This document shows positions 26,669 to 34,225 of a stretch of DNA of 64,000 nt, piece by piece (within the stretch, counting starts at the first letter, position 1; the number at the start of each line of letters is the position of its first letter). The position numbers and the translations under genes were made by a program. This stretch comes from G963923955 sp963923955 (GTDB lineage: Bacteria; Pseudomonadota; Gammaproteobacteria; Eutrophobiales; Eutrophobiaceae): contig OZ000552.1 in NCBI GenBank assembly GCA_963923955.1, positions 1-64,000 of the forward strand, read 5' to 3'. A model generated the notes under the pieces. It was not told the origin of the DNA. It saw only the letters and a list, made by a program, of their open reading frames with translations, and searched no databases.

Positions 26669-26981
26669 TCTACTGGAGGAGAATAAGGCGACCGATGTTG
26701 TCGTGCTGGATGTCCGCAAGCTGACCACCATTACCGATACGATGATCATTGCCGGCGGCCGCTCCGACAGACAGGTCAAGGCGCTGGCCGAAAAAGTGAT
26801 CGAGGCGGCCAAGCGGGGCGGCCTGCCGCCGCTGGGCGTTGAAGGACACAAAGAAGGCGAGTGGATCTTAGTCGACCTGGGCGACATCGTCTTGCATATC
26901 ATGCGCCCGGCAACGCGCGCCTATTATCAACTGGAGAAATTGTGGGCGAGTGAGCCGCCACAGTACCTGCTGCGCTCTTGA
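26637..26981 (+). CDS. rsfS: Ribosomal silencing factor RsfS
   Basis: Binds ribosomal protein L14 and blocks joining of the two ribosomal subunits when nutrients are scarce. The 114-aa chain carries the family blocks VVVLDVRKLT, IAGGRSDRQVKALAEKV and GEWILVDLGDIVLHIM. The start is the ATG at 26637, inside the end of nadD. In many gammaproteobacteria rlmH and the mrdA/mrdB cell-shape genes come next; here they are replaced by a methylase-nuclease gene. Confidence 0.95.
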   Translation: MIQDILQRLLDLLEENKATDVVVLDVRKLTTITDTMIIAGGRSDRQVKALAEKVIEAAKRGGLPPLGVEGHKEGEWILVDLGDIVLHIMRPATRAYYQLEKLWASEPPQYLLRS

Positions 26982-27075
26982 AGCAGGCAGACATGCGGAC
27001 ACCCAGCCAAAACATCCGGCAATACAGGGCGAGAAAATCATGTCCCCTCCCGGTGTTTATGCGAGAATGTTTTGC

Positions 27076-28746
27076 ATGAACGAACTGTATTACGGCGATT
27101 GTCTCACCATCATGCAGGACCTGGCGCCTGCCAGCGTGGATCTGATCTACCTTGACCCGCCGTTTAATTCCAAGCGCGACTACAACGCCATTTACAAAGA
27201 TGGGACTGGCCGGCCCTTGCCGGATCTAATTGAAAATTTCGAGGACGTATGGACCTTGGACAATCAGCGCGAGCGGGCGATCCGCCAAATGCCCATACAG
27301 ATGCGCGCGGCCGGCCTTGATGATGCGGCGGCAGAGTTTTTGAAGACCTGGATGGGTGCCCTGCGCAAGACGCAACCGAGTCTGCTGGCGTATCTCAGCT
27401 ATATGGCCGAGCGGCTCGTGCTAATGCGCGGCATTCTGAAACCCACTGGATCAATTTACCTGCACTGCGACCCGACCGCCAGCCACTACCTCAAGGCGCT
27501 GATGGATGCTATTTTTGGGCATGGGAACTTTCAAAATGAAGTTATCTGGAAAAGAACGGGAGCGCATGGTGGAGCCAATCGCTGGGGGCCGGTACATGAC
27601 GTGCTGCTATTCTATTCGAAGGGGGCAGGCCACACATGGAACAGGGTCTACCAAGACTATGACCCTTCCTACCTGGAAGACTATTATAGATATGAGGACG
27701 GAAGAGGACGCTATCGCCTTGTAACGCTTACCGGGCCGGGAACCACGAAGGGCGAATCTGGAAAACCTTGGCGGGGCGTCGACCCGACGAAATCAGGGCG
27801 TCATTGGGCTGTCCCATTGACGGCATTGGAATCTGCGTACCCCGATAAAAGTACAAAGGATTTATCCATACAGGAACGGCTGGATCTGCTCAATAACGCA
27901 GGGCTGATCTATTGGCCGAAGCGGGGAAAAATTCCACAGCAGAAACGCTACAGCAGTGAAGCCCCCGGAGTGCCGATTCAAGACATATGCGCCGACATTC
28001 GTCCCATAGGGTCTCATGCAAAAGAACGCTTAGGCTACGCCACGCAAAAGCCGCTGGCCTTGCTGGATCGGATCATCAGGGCCAGTTCCAACGAAGGCGA
28101 TGTGGTGTTTGACCCTTTCTGCGGCTGTGCCACCACGCTGGAGGCCGCGCATCATCTAAAGCGCCGCTGGATCGGCATCGACATCGCCATTCATGCCATC
28201 CGGCGCGTAGCGCAGGTGCGGCTGGAAGAGCGGCTGAGTCTCAAAGAGGGACTTGATTTTATCGTTGATGGCGTACCGTGCACCCTGGAAGGCGCGCACG
28301 ATCTGTGGATGCGGGATAAATACCATTTTCAGAAGTGGGCGATTGAGGAGGTGGACGGCTTCGTTACCACGCGCAAGACCGTGGACGGCGGCATAGACGG
28401 CAGGTTGTATTTTGATCTGCCGGGGCAGCGTGAGCTGCAAAGCATGGTGATCGAAGTCAAGGGCGGCAAGAACGTGAATATCAGCGTTGTTCGGGATTTG
28501 CGCGGTGTGCTGGCGCGTGATGATGCGCTGATGGCCGGCTTGATCGTGCTGGAAGAATTAAGTGACAGAAAGCGGCGTAACTTTGCGCAGGAAATGGCCC
28601 AAGCTGGCGAGCTGCGGCATGAAGAAAAATATTATCCCAAAATGCAGCTATTGACTGTGAAGGAGATTCTCGAAGGCAAGCGCTTCAACACGCCGTATGC
28701 GGCACGTGGCAGATCGATCGACCCCACCATCTCGCTGCTGCAATAA
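27076..28746 (+). CDS. Fused DNA methyltransferase and Mrr-like nuclease
   Basis: One polypeptide of 556 aa that appears to combine DNA methylation and cutting. The N-terminal beta-class methylase has motif IV DPPF at residues 27-30 and motif I DPFCGCATT at 346-354, with a target-recognition region between them. From about residue 420 follows a restriction-like fold: Asp441 in GGIDGRLYF and Glu460-Lys462 in VIEVKGGKN make the D-ExK triad of Mrr-type nucleases. The start at MNELYYGDC is chosen by family form; upstream ATGs at 27067 and 27040 are open. It follows rsfS by 94 nt on the same strand. It may work alone as a restriction-modification enzyme or be a methylase that merely tethers a nuclease; the motifs look intact. 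Confidence 0.82.
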   Translation: MNELYYGDCLTIMQDLAPASVDLIYLDPPFNSKRDYNAIYKDGTGRPLPDLIENFEDVWTLDNQRERAIRQMPIQMRAAGLDDAAAEFLKTWMGALRKTQPSLLAYLSYMAERLVLMRGILKPTGSIYLHCDPTASHYLKALMDAIFGHGNFQNEVIWKRTGAHGGANRWGPVHDVLLFYSKGAGHTWNRVYQDYDPSYLEDYYRYEDGRGRYRLVTLTGPGTTKGESGKPWRGVDPTKSGRHWAVPLTALESAYPDKSTKDLSIQERLDLLNNAGLIYWPKRGKIPQQKRYSSEAPGVPIQDICADIRPIGSHAKERLGYATQKPLALLDRIIRASSNEGDVVFDPFCGCATTLEAAHHLKRRWIGIDIAIHAIRRVAQVRLEERLSLKEGLDFIVDGVPCTLEGAHDLWMRDKYHFQKWAIEEVDGFVTTRKTVDGGIDGRLYFDLPGQRELQSMVIEVKGGKNVNISVVRDLRGVLARDDALMAGLIVLEELSDRKRRNFAQEMAQAGELRHEEKYYPKMQLLTVKEILEGKRFNTPYAARGRSIDPTISLLQ

Positions 28747-28895
28747 CGAAAGTTCATCAACACTCATTCCACATAGCAGCCATCATCCGGCAAACGCTTT
28801 TATGCGCTGGGCGTGATTGGCCGCAGCGATCTACAACAGCCATTAGAGTTGACACGCGGACAGTAATCGCCAGACCGCTTAACTGCTGCGTTCAG

Positions 28896-28933
28896 TAAAA
28901 ACCACCCTGTTAATTGGAACAAGGGGCGGTTCC
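28896..28933 (-). terminator. Intrinsic terminator after hppA
   Basis: Read on the minus strand, a GC-rich hairpin (AACCGCCCCTTGTT pairing with AACAGGGTGGTT, with small bulges) is followed by TTTTT. It starts 3 nt beyond the hppA stop codon. The remaining part of 28747-28895 shows no gene. Confidence 0.75.
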
Positions 28934-28935
28934 GA

Positions 28936-30966
28936 TCAGATCAAGGGCACGATCAACAAGGCAACGATGTTGATGATCTTGATCAAGGGGTTAATCGCCG
29001 GGCCGGCGGTGTCTTTGTAGGGATCGCCCACGGTATCACCCGTGACCGCCGCCTTGTGCGCCTCCGAGCCCTTGCCGCCGCAGTTGCCGTCCTCGATGTA
29101 TTTCTTGGCGTTGTCCCAAGCGCCGCCGCCGGCGGTCATGGAAATGGCCACGAACAGGCCGGTGATGATCGTGCCGAGCAACAGGCCGCCCAGCGCCACC
29201 GGCCCCAGGATCAGCCCGACCAGCACCGGCACCAACACCGGCAGCAGGGAGGGGATGATCATCTCCTTGATCGCCGCCCGAGTGAGCATATCCACCGCGC
29301 GCGAGTAGTCCGGCTGCGCCTCACCGGTCATGATGCCGGGGATCTCGCGGAACTGCCGGCGCACCTCGCGCACGACTGAACCCGCCGCCCGCCCGACCGC
29401 CTCCATGCCTAAGGCGGCGAACAGGTACGGTACCATGCCGCCGATGAAAAGACCGATGATCACCTGCGGGTCGGAGAGCGAGAAGGCGGCCTTGACCCCG
29501 GCGCTGCTCAGGGCGTGGGTGTAATCAGCGAACAAAACTAATGCGGCCAGCGCCGCGGAGCCGATAGCATAGCCTTTTGTCACGGCCTTGGTGGTGTTGC
29601 CGACTGCATCTAAAGGGTCGGTGATGTTGCGGATCTTCTCATCCAATTCGGCCATCTCGGCGATGCCGCCGGCGTTGTCGGTGATCGGCCCGAAGGCGTC
29701 CAGCGCCACGATGATGCCGGTCATGGACAACATGGCTGTTGCCGCAATGGCAATGCCGTACAGCCCGGCCAAGGCGTAAGCGCCCCAGATGCTGGCGCAC
29801 ACGGCCAGCACCGGCCAGGCGGTGGCCTTCATGGACACGCCTAAACCGGCGATGATGTTGGTGGCATGCCCGGTCTCGGAGGCCGCCGCCACATGCTGCA
29901 CCGGCTTATAGTCGGTGCCGGTGTAGTACTCCGTAATCCACACCAGCGCTGCGGTCAAGGCCAGACCGATCAGGGCCGAGTAGAAAACGTGCATGCTGGC
30001 AACAGGCCGCCCGTCGATGAGGATTATCTCGCCCAGCAGCATTGGTGTGATGAAATAAAAACCCACCAGCGCCAGCAGCGCGGCCACGATCAGCCCGCGA
30101 TACAGCGCCCCCATGATGCTGCCGCTTGTCCCCGTCTTGACGAAGAAGGTGCCGATGACTGAGGCCACGATGGAGACGCCGCCTAAGGCCAGCGGGTAGA
30201 TCACGCCGCTCGCATCGCCCGCCGGAAACAGCAGGCTACCGAGCAGCATGGTGGCGATGACGGTGACGGCATAGGTCTCAAAGAGATCTGCGGCCATGCC
30301 GGCGCAGTCGCCCACGTTATCGCCCACGTTGTCTGCGATCACCGCCGGGTTGCGCGGGTCGTCTTCCGGGATGCCGGCCTCCACCTTGCCCACCAGGTCC
30401 GCGCCCACGTCCGCGCCTTTGGTGAAGATGCCGCCGCCCAGCCGCGCGAAGATGGAGATCAGCGAGCCGCCGAAGCCTAAGCCAACCAGAGCATGCAAGG
30501 TCTTGGCGGTGTCGTAGCCCAAGTTTGTCAAGATGGCGTAATAACCGGCCACGCCCAGCAGGCCTAAGCCCACCACCAGCAGGCCGGTGATCGCCCCGCC
30601 GCGAAAGGCGACTTGCAAGGCGGCGTTGATGCCCTTGTTGGCGGCTTGGGCCGTGCGCAGGTTGGCGCGCACGGAGATGTGCATGCCGATGTAACCAGCG
30701 GCCCCAGAGAACACCGCGCCGATCAAAAAGCCGATCGCTGTTACCCAATCCAGCGCTGCGCCCAGCAGCAGAAACAGCACCACGCCGACCAAGGCGATGG
30801 TGGAGTATTGGCGATTAAGGTAAGCGGATGCGCCCTGTTGGATGGCAGTGGCGATTTCTATCATGCGCGCATTGCCCGGTGCTTGCGCCAGGATCCAGCG
30901 CACCGAAAAAGCCCCATAGACAACGGCCAGCCCGCCGCAGAGCAGGGTTAAGGTCAAAGCCGACAT
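28936..30966 (-). CDS. hppA: K+-independent proton-pumping inorganic pyrophosphatase
   Basis: Membrane pump that splits pyrophosphate and exports protons, saving energy that soluble pyrophosphatase would lose. The 676-aa chain has about 15-16 membrane segments and the catalytic loops DVGADLVGKVEAGIPEDD and DNVGDNVGDCAGMAADLFE. In GNTTKAVTKGYAIGSA the Lys and Thr occupy the positions that mark the K+-independent class (Ala and Gly in K+-dependent pumps). It is read in the same direction as pfp, 3.3 kb upstream. A 91% identical copy of its first ~122 bp lies at 32890-33011. Confidence 0.96.
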   Translation of the reverse strand: MSALTLTLLCGGLAVVYGAFSVRWILAQAPGNARMIEIATAIQQGASAYLNRQYSTIALVGVVLFLLLGAALDWVTAIGFLIGAVFSGAAGYIGMHISVRANLRTAQAANKGINAALQVAFRGGAITGLLVVGLGLLGVAGYYAILTNLGYDTAKTLHALVGLGFGGSLISIFARLGGGIFTKGADVGADLVGKVEAGIPEDDPRNPAVIADNVGDNVGDCAGMAADLFETYAVTVIATMLLGSLLFPAGDASGVIYPLALGGVSIVASVIGTFFVKTGTSGSIMGALYRGLIVAALLALVGFYFITPMLLGEIILIDGRPVASMHVFYSALIGLALTAALVWITEYYTGTDYKPVQHVAAASETGHATNIIAGLGVSMKATAWPVLAVCASIWGAYALAGLYGIAIAATAMLSMTGIIVALDAFGPITDNAGGIAEMAELDEKIRNITDPLDAVGNTTKAVTKGYAIGSAALAALVLFADYTHALSSAGVKAAFSLSDPQVIIGLFIGGMVPYLFAALGMEAVGRAAGSVVREVRRQFREIPGIMTGEAQPDYSRAVDMLTRAAIKEMIIPSLLPVLVPVLVGLILGPVALGGLLLGTIITGLFVAISMTAGGGAWDNAKKYIEDGNCGGKGSEAHKAAVTGDTVGDPYKDTAGPAINPLIKIINIVALLIVPLI

Positions 30967-31239
30967 AGATACATTTCCCCTTCTTAAGATGCTTGGTTTT
31001 TATGCGCAGCCGGGAAATTTAGCCCCGTGCGAGCCGGCACCCGGCAGTTACGCAACAGGCCGGGGATTGTACGCATCCGGCGCGCGGGATGCCAGTGCTG
31101 GATTGAAATTTTTATCGAGTGCGGGGAGTTAAGCGGGGGAACAGCCAAGCGGTAAGATGCCGATGCCGGGCTCGATGCGTGGAAAAAGGCGGCGCGCTTC
31201 GGGATCAGCCAAGGGTGATGAAATATGGGCCGAGCCGTT

Positions 31240-32250
31240 TTAGGTCGGGCTTGCTTGCTCTTTCAAGACCCCCTGCTCGCCTGCGTTTTGCTCAAACGGC
31301 CAAGACAACCCTGTGGGCAGACTGGCCGGCGGCGCTGTGGGCTTGGCGGTGTTGAGCATTGTCTGCGTTAGTCCCTTCGCTTGATCGAGCCTTGCGCTTT
31401 CGAGATTTGCCTCGTCAAGTTCTACCCCTTCAAAGATTGCCCCAGTCATATCTGCTTTGGAGAGGTTCGCCCCGGCAAGGCTTGCTTCTGTTAGATTTGC
31501 GCCAGCAACGTTTGCTTCGATGAGGTATGCCCCGCTGAGGCTCGCTTTGATAAGGTATGCCTCACTGAGGTTTGCCCCGCTGAGGTTTGTTTTGATGAGA
31601 CATGCCTCGGCGAGGTTTGCCTTGGTTAGATACACATCTATAAAGTTGATCCAGTATATTGATTTTTTATCGATTCCGATCTGTCTAGCACTGCGCCGTC
31701 CGACCACCTTCACCACCCTTTCAATATCGTCACGAACTTTCCCGGTATTGGTACCAGATTGGCCTGCCTGCGTTTAGCCGGGCACTGGACGACGCACGAA
31801 GGCAGAGAACAAATCGATGATCTGGCCATGGTAGTCGTCCGGATGATCTTGTGCGAGACGTTCCAGCGCGTAGATGCCACCGAGACGCACCGATAAGGTT
31901 TTGCTGCCAAGCATCTCCGCCCCCTGCTGGTAGCGTTCGTTCCGTAGACCTCGCTCGGCCGTCTCTGCCTGCCTGTCTGCCGTCCAACTCCTCCAGACTG
32001 CCAGAGGGATACCGATAACAAAGCCAGCGATCAATGCCAGATTACGCAATGTGGTGGAGTTGGTTCCTTGCCCTGGTGCCTCTTTTTTAAGCCAATCCCA
32101 GACAGGCCAGTAAAGCCAAACCACCAAAATAGCAATGGCGGTAGTGACAGTGATAACTGGCCAGTTTTTACAGGCCCATTCCCTCGACCGCGCCACAGCT
32201 TTCGTTATGGATGAATTTACTCTAGCGATCGACAGCACCCATATCTTCAC
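31240..32250 (-). pseudogene. Pentapeptide-repeat membrane protein split by an in-frame stop
   Basis: Two reading segments in the same frame (31774-32250 and 31240-31716) are separated by a single TAA at 31774-31776. The codons between the stop and the next ATG continue the protein smoothly (TQAGQSGTNTGKVRDDIER). The first part has two membrane segments and the block AEMLGSKTLSVRLGGIYALE; the second has about 15 tandem A(N/D)Lxx pentapeptide repeats forming a right-handed helix. That is the usual order in one known type of membrane-bound pentapeptide protein, so the intact gene would be about 336 aa. A sequencing error or recoded stop would restore it. Function is unknown. Confidence 0.8.
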
Positions 32251-32287
32251 CGTAAAAACCCAACAGCCATGATTTTTATTGCTGATC

Positions 32288-32497
32288 TCAAGGCGTAATA
32301 GTTTTGTGCTTTGTTTTCCCCCAAGCTAAAGCAGACTGTTTGGTAACGGCCGGGCCGACTTGTTTGATATGGCCAGCAGGCCAGCGTTGCTGGTGTTCAT
32401 TCTCGCGCCGTTCTACGTCTTTCGTAATGCCGCTGTGAACGATTTTGTTGCCGACCTTAAAGTCATACCGATAATAATTGCGGGGTTTATTAGTCAT
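32288..32497 (-). CDS. Small GIY-YIG-like protein
   Basis: 69-aa protein with the layout of a minimal GIY-YIG nuclease domain: an N-terminal YYRYDFKVG strand, then HSGITKDVERRENEHQQ, in which Gly-Ile-Thr, the paired Arg and Glu-His echo the family's GxT...R...EH residues. The second GIY-YIG strand is not exact, and the usual metal-binding Glu near the C-terminus is not obvious. It may bind or nick DNA, or be inactive. It lies in the accessory patch between hppA and pfp, 37 nt upstream of the broken pentapeptide gene on the same strand. Confidence 0.55.
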   Translation of the reverse strand: MTNKPRNYYRYDFKVGNKIVHSGITKDVERRENEHQQRWPAGHIKQVGPAVTKQSALAWGKTKHKTITP

Positions 32498-32630
32498 AGC
32501 GACCTCCTCAAAGTGAGAAATGGGGTTTCACTTAATTATACTAAGTTTTTTATTCAGCGGGATATTTTCGTACGCTCAGGCGGAAAGGATGCCGATTGAC
32601 AAAAATACGTTGCGTTCCTGGCCTGACGGG

Positions 32631-32963
32631 ATGGCGCATGCAAATTGGACGGATACAGAGAATGATCTGATCGTGGCCGATTACTTCGCCATGCTCGCCG
32701 ATGACCTTGCCGGGCGCTCCTATAACAAGGCCGAGCATTGTCGGGCCCTGTTGCCCAAGTTGCCGGAGCGTGTCAGAGGCGCAGTTGAGTTCAAACATCA
32801 AAACATCAGCGCCGTACTCCAGGGCTTGGGCGAGGCGTGGATTCTGGGATACAAGCCCGCCTATAATTTTCAGTCGGCGCTGGTAGATGCGGTGGCAATT
32901 TCCATCATGCGCTCGTTGCCCGGCGCCTGGGCCAGGGTCCAGCGCACCGAAAAAGCGCCATAG
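32631..32963 (+). pseudogene. N-terminal stump of a DUF3883-type protein
   Basis: About 86 codons (MAHANWTDTENDLIVADY to about SALVDAVA) resemble the N-terminal domain I know from larger proteins with a C-terminal DUF3883 (NO VEIN-like) domain, often found near restriction genes. The gene is cut at about 32890, where the sequence turns into an antisense copy of the hppA start; the last ~24 codons before the stop are therefore not native. An upstream ATG at 32520 is in frame and would add a hydrophobic leader, but the conserved text starts at 32631. The family assignment rests on memory of the pattern. Confidence 0.55.
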
Positions 32964-33011
32964 ACAACGGCCAGCCCGCCGCAAAGCAGGGTTAAGGTCA
33001 AAGCCGACATA
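32890..33011 (-). repeat. Second copy of the hppA 5' end (truncated)
   Basis: This stretch matches 30846-30966 with 11 differences in about 122 bp (about 91% identity), including the ATG. Eight of the 11 differences fall at positions that do not change the HppA residue; the other three give I to T, A to E and I to M. The copy has no continuation into the rest of hppA and joins the stump gene at 32631. The two copies are direct repeats about 2.04 kb apart. Confidence 0.9.
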
Positions 33012-33116
33012 AAATAATCTACTTAAGTTTTTGTTTTTATTAGAAAATAGGTGAGTCGTAAGAGTCCTATTTATGGAAAATCGAAATGAAGAAAAGCGCA
33101 CTTTTAGCGGCACCCT

Positions 33117-33470
33117 TCACATTATCCTGAGCAAATCCAGGACGGTATCGCGGCCTTTCGCAGAAAGACGTCCGTATTGCGTGAGTAATTCCCGTTGCTC
33201 GCTTGTTAAGAAAAAATTGTACTCGGTTGCACCTGCCTTTTCATCCTCAATGCCAGAGATGTACTCCATTTTACCCCTGCCAGTCACCAGCCATTCAAAG
33301 CGGATCGTCAATAGCACCGCCAGTTTCGAGAGTTTTTCCACACTGGGCAAGGACAAACCCGCCTCCCACTGACCACAGGCACCTCGGCTCACCCCTACCA
33401 GCCCCGCCAGTTCTGCCTGTGACAGCCCTTGGCGTGTACGCGCCCGTTTAATGCGTTCAGCAATACTCAT
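33117..33470 (-). CDS. XRE-family helix-turn-helix regulator
   Basis: 117-aa DNA-binding protein. Residues 5-60 form a Cro/cI-type helix-turn-helix (IKRARTRQGLSQAELAGLVG, then SRGACGQWEAG as the recognition part). The C-terminal half (YNFFLTSEQRELLTQYGRLS) is a short helical tail, often a dimer contact in regulators of this size. It is transcribed away from the outer-membrane protein gene at 33565, and their shared 94-nt gap holds repeated motifs that are a likely operator, so it probably controls itself and that gene. Confidence 0.85.
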   Translation of the reverse strand: MSIAERIKRARTRQGLSQAELAGLVGVSRGACGQWEAGLSLPSVEKLSKLAVLLTIRFEWLVTGRGKMEYISGIEDEKAGATEYNFFLTSEQRELLTQYGRLSAKGRDTVLDLLRIM

Positions 33471-33480
33471 TCACAAAGGA

Positions 33481-33516
33481 TAGTATTGCTAGGCACAATA
33501 TAGTATGCTAGTATCT
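33481..33516. promoter_or_regulatory. Repeated operator-like motif and promoter of the barrel gene
   Basis: TAGTATTGCTAG (33481-33492) and TAGTATGCTAG (33501-33511) are near-direct repeats, and GCAATAC at 33460-33466 is the inverse of GTATTGC at 33483-33489. A plus-strand promoter TTGCTA-17 nt-TAGTAT (33486-33514) overlaps both repeats. This is a plausible binding region for the adjacent XRE regulator. Confidence 0.45.
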
Positions 33517-33564
33517 AAGAGTTGTTTAATAACTCGTAATACTAACCTTTGGAGGAAATAAGAT

Positions 33565-34143
33565 ATGAAACGACTCATCCTGATAGTACTAGCAGTAACC
33601 AGCAATATAGCCATCGCCGCCGAAAGTGGAGCGTATTTGGGCGGACACGTGGGTTATGGAAACGCCAATACCAAGATCAATATTGGTGCTGACACCCTCG
33701 ATGGTCTTGGATCAGGCGGCATAGCAGGCGGGGGTTTTGTCGGCTACCAGTTTGGCCTTGAGAAGACGGCCTTTGCAGTCGAGGTCGATTATTCCCTGGC
33801 AGATATTGATTCCAAGCTCACACTGAACGGGGGCACCACGACCGCTGGACTGGATTCATTGCTCTCGTTTTCCGGCAAGCTCGCCTATTCGGTCACCGAC
33901 AGCGCCGCGGTATTTCTCCGGGGAGGCTACGTAATCGGTGATTTTGATGCAGGCGGTGACCTACTGACCGAGGGAGAAAAGGAAGGCGGGTTTGTGCTCG
34001 GCTTTGGCATGGAGATCGGGCTCTCCGAAAACCTCAGCCTTTACGGCGAATATCAACATCAAAATTTCGGCAGGTTTGATAAAAATGTTGACGGCAAAAC
34101 AAAGATCAACGCCTTCCGCGCCGGTTTTCGCTATCAGTTTTAG
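33565..34143 (+). CDS. Outer-membrane beta-barrel protein (OmpA/OmpW-like porin fold)
   Basis: 192-aa exported protein with a cleavable signal peptide (residues 1-18, ending AIA) and alternating hydrophobic strands typical of an eight-stranded barrel, starting GAYLGGHVGYGNANTKI and ending with the aromatic C-terminal strand NAFRAGFRYQF. A ribosome site GGAGG lies 9 nt upstream of the ATG. The class resembles surface-antigen and Opa-like outer-membrane proteins, and I cannot assign a function. A terminator-like hairpin follows. Confidence 0.8.
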   Translation: MKRLILIVLAVTSNIAIAAESGAYLGGHVGYGNANTKINIGADTLDGLGSGGIAGGGFVGYQFGLEKTAFAVEVDYSLADIDSKLTLNGGTTTAGLDSLLSFSGKLAYSVTDSAAVFLRGGYVIGDFDAGGDLLTEGEKEGGFVLGFGMEIGLSENLSLYGEYQHQNFGRFDKNVDGKTKINAFRAGFRYQF

Positions 34144-34167
34144 CGATTTTCCCGCTGAACTTGAACG

Positions 34168-34200
34168 AGGCCGCTATTAAGGACTTGGCGGCCTTGTTTC
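34168..34200 (+). terminator. Terminator-like hairpin between barrel gene and pfp
   Basis: AGGCCGC (34168-34174) and GCGGCCT (34188-34194) form a 7-bp stem with a 13-nt loop, followed by TGTTTCTTGTTT. It lies between two convergent genes. The loop is longer than usual, so this is moderate evidence. Confidence 0.6.
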
Positions 34201-34225
34201 TTGTTTGCCGTTTCATCGGCATGGC

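Noticed and set aside
31774..31776. Selenocysteine or programmed read-through at the internal stop
   Set aside because: The codon is TAA, not TGA, and no obvious stimulating structure was noticed next to it.
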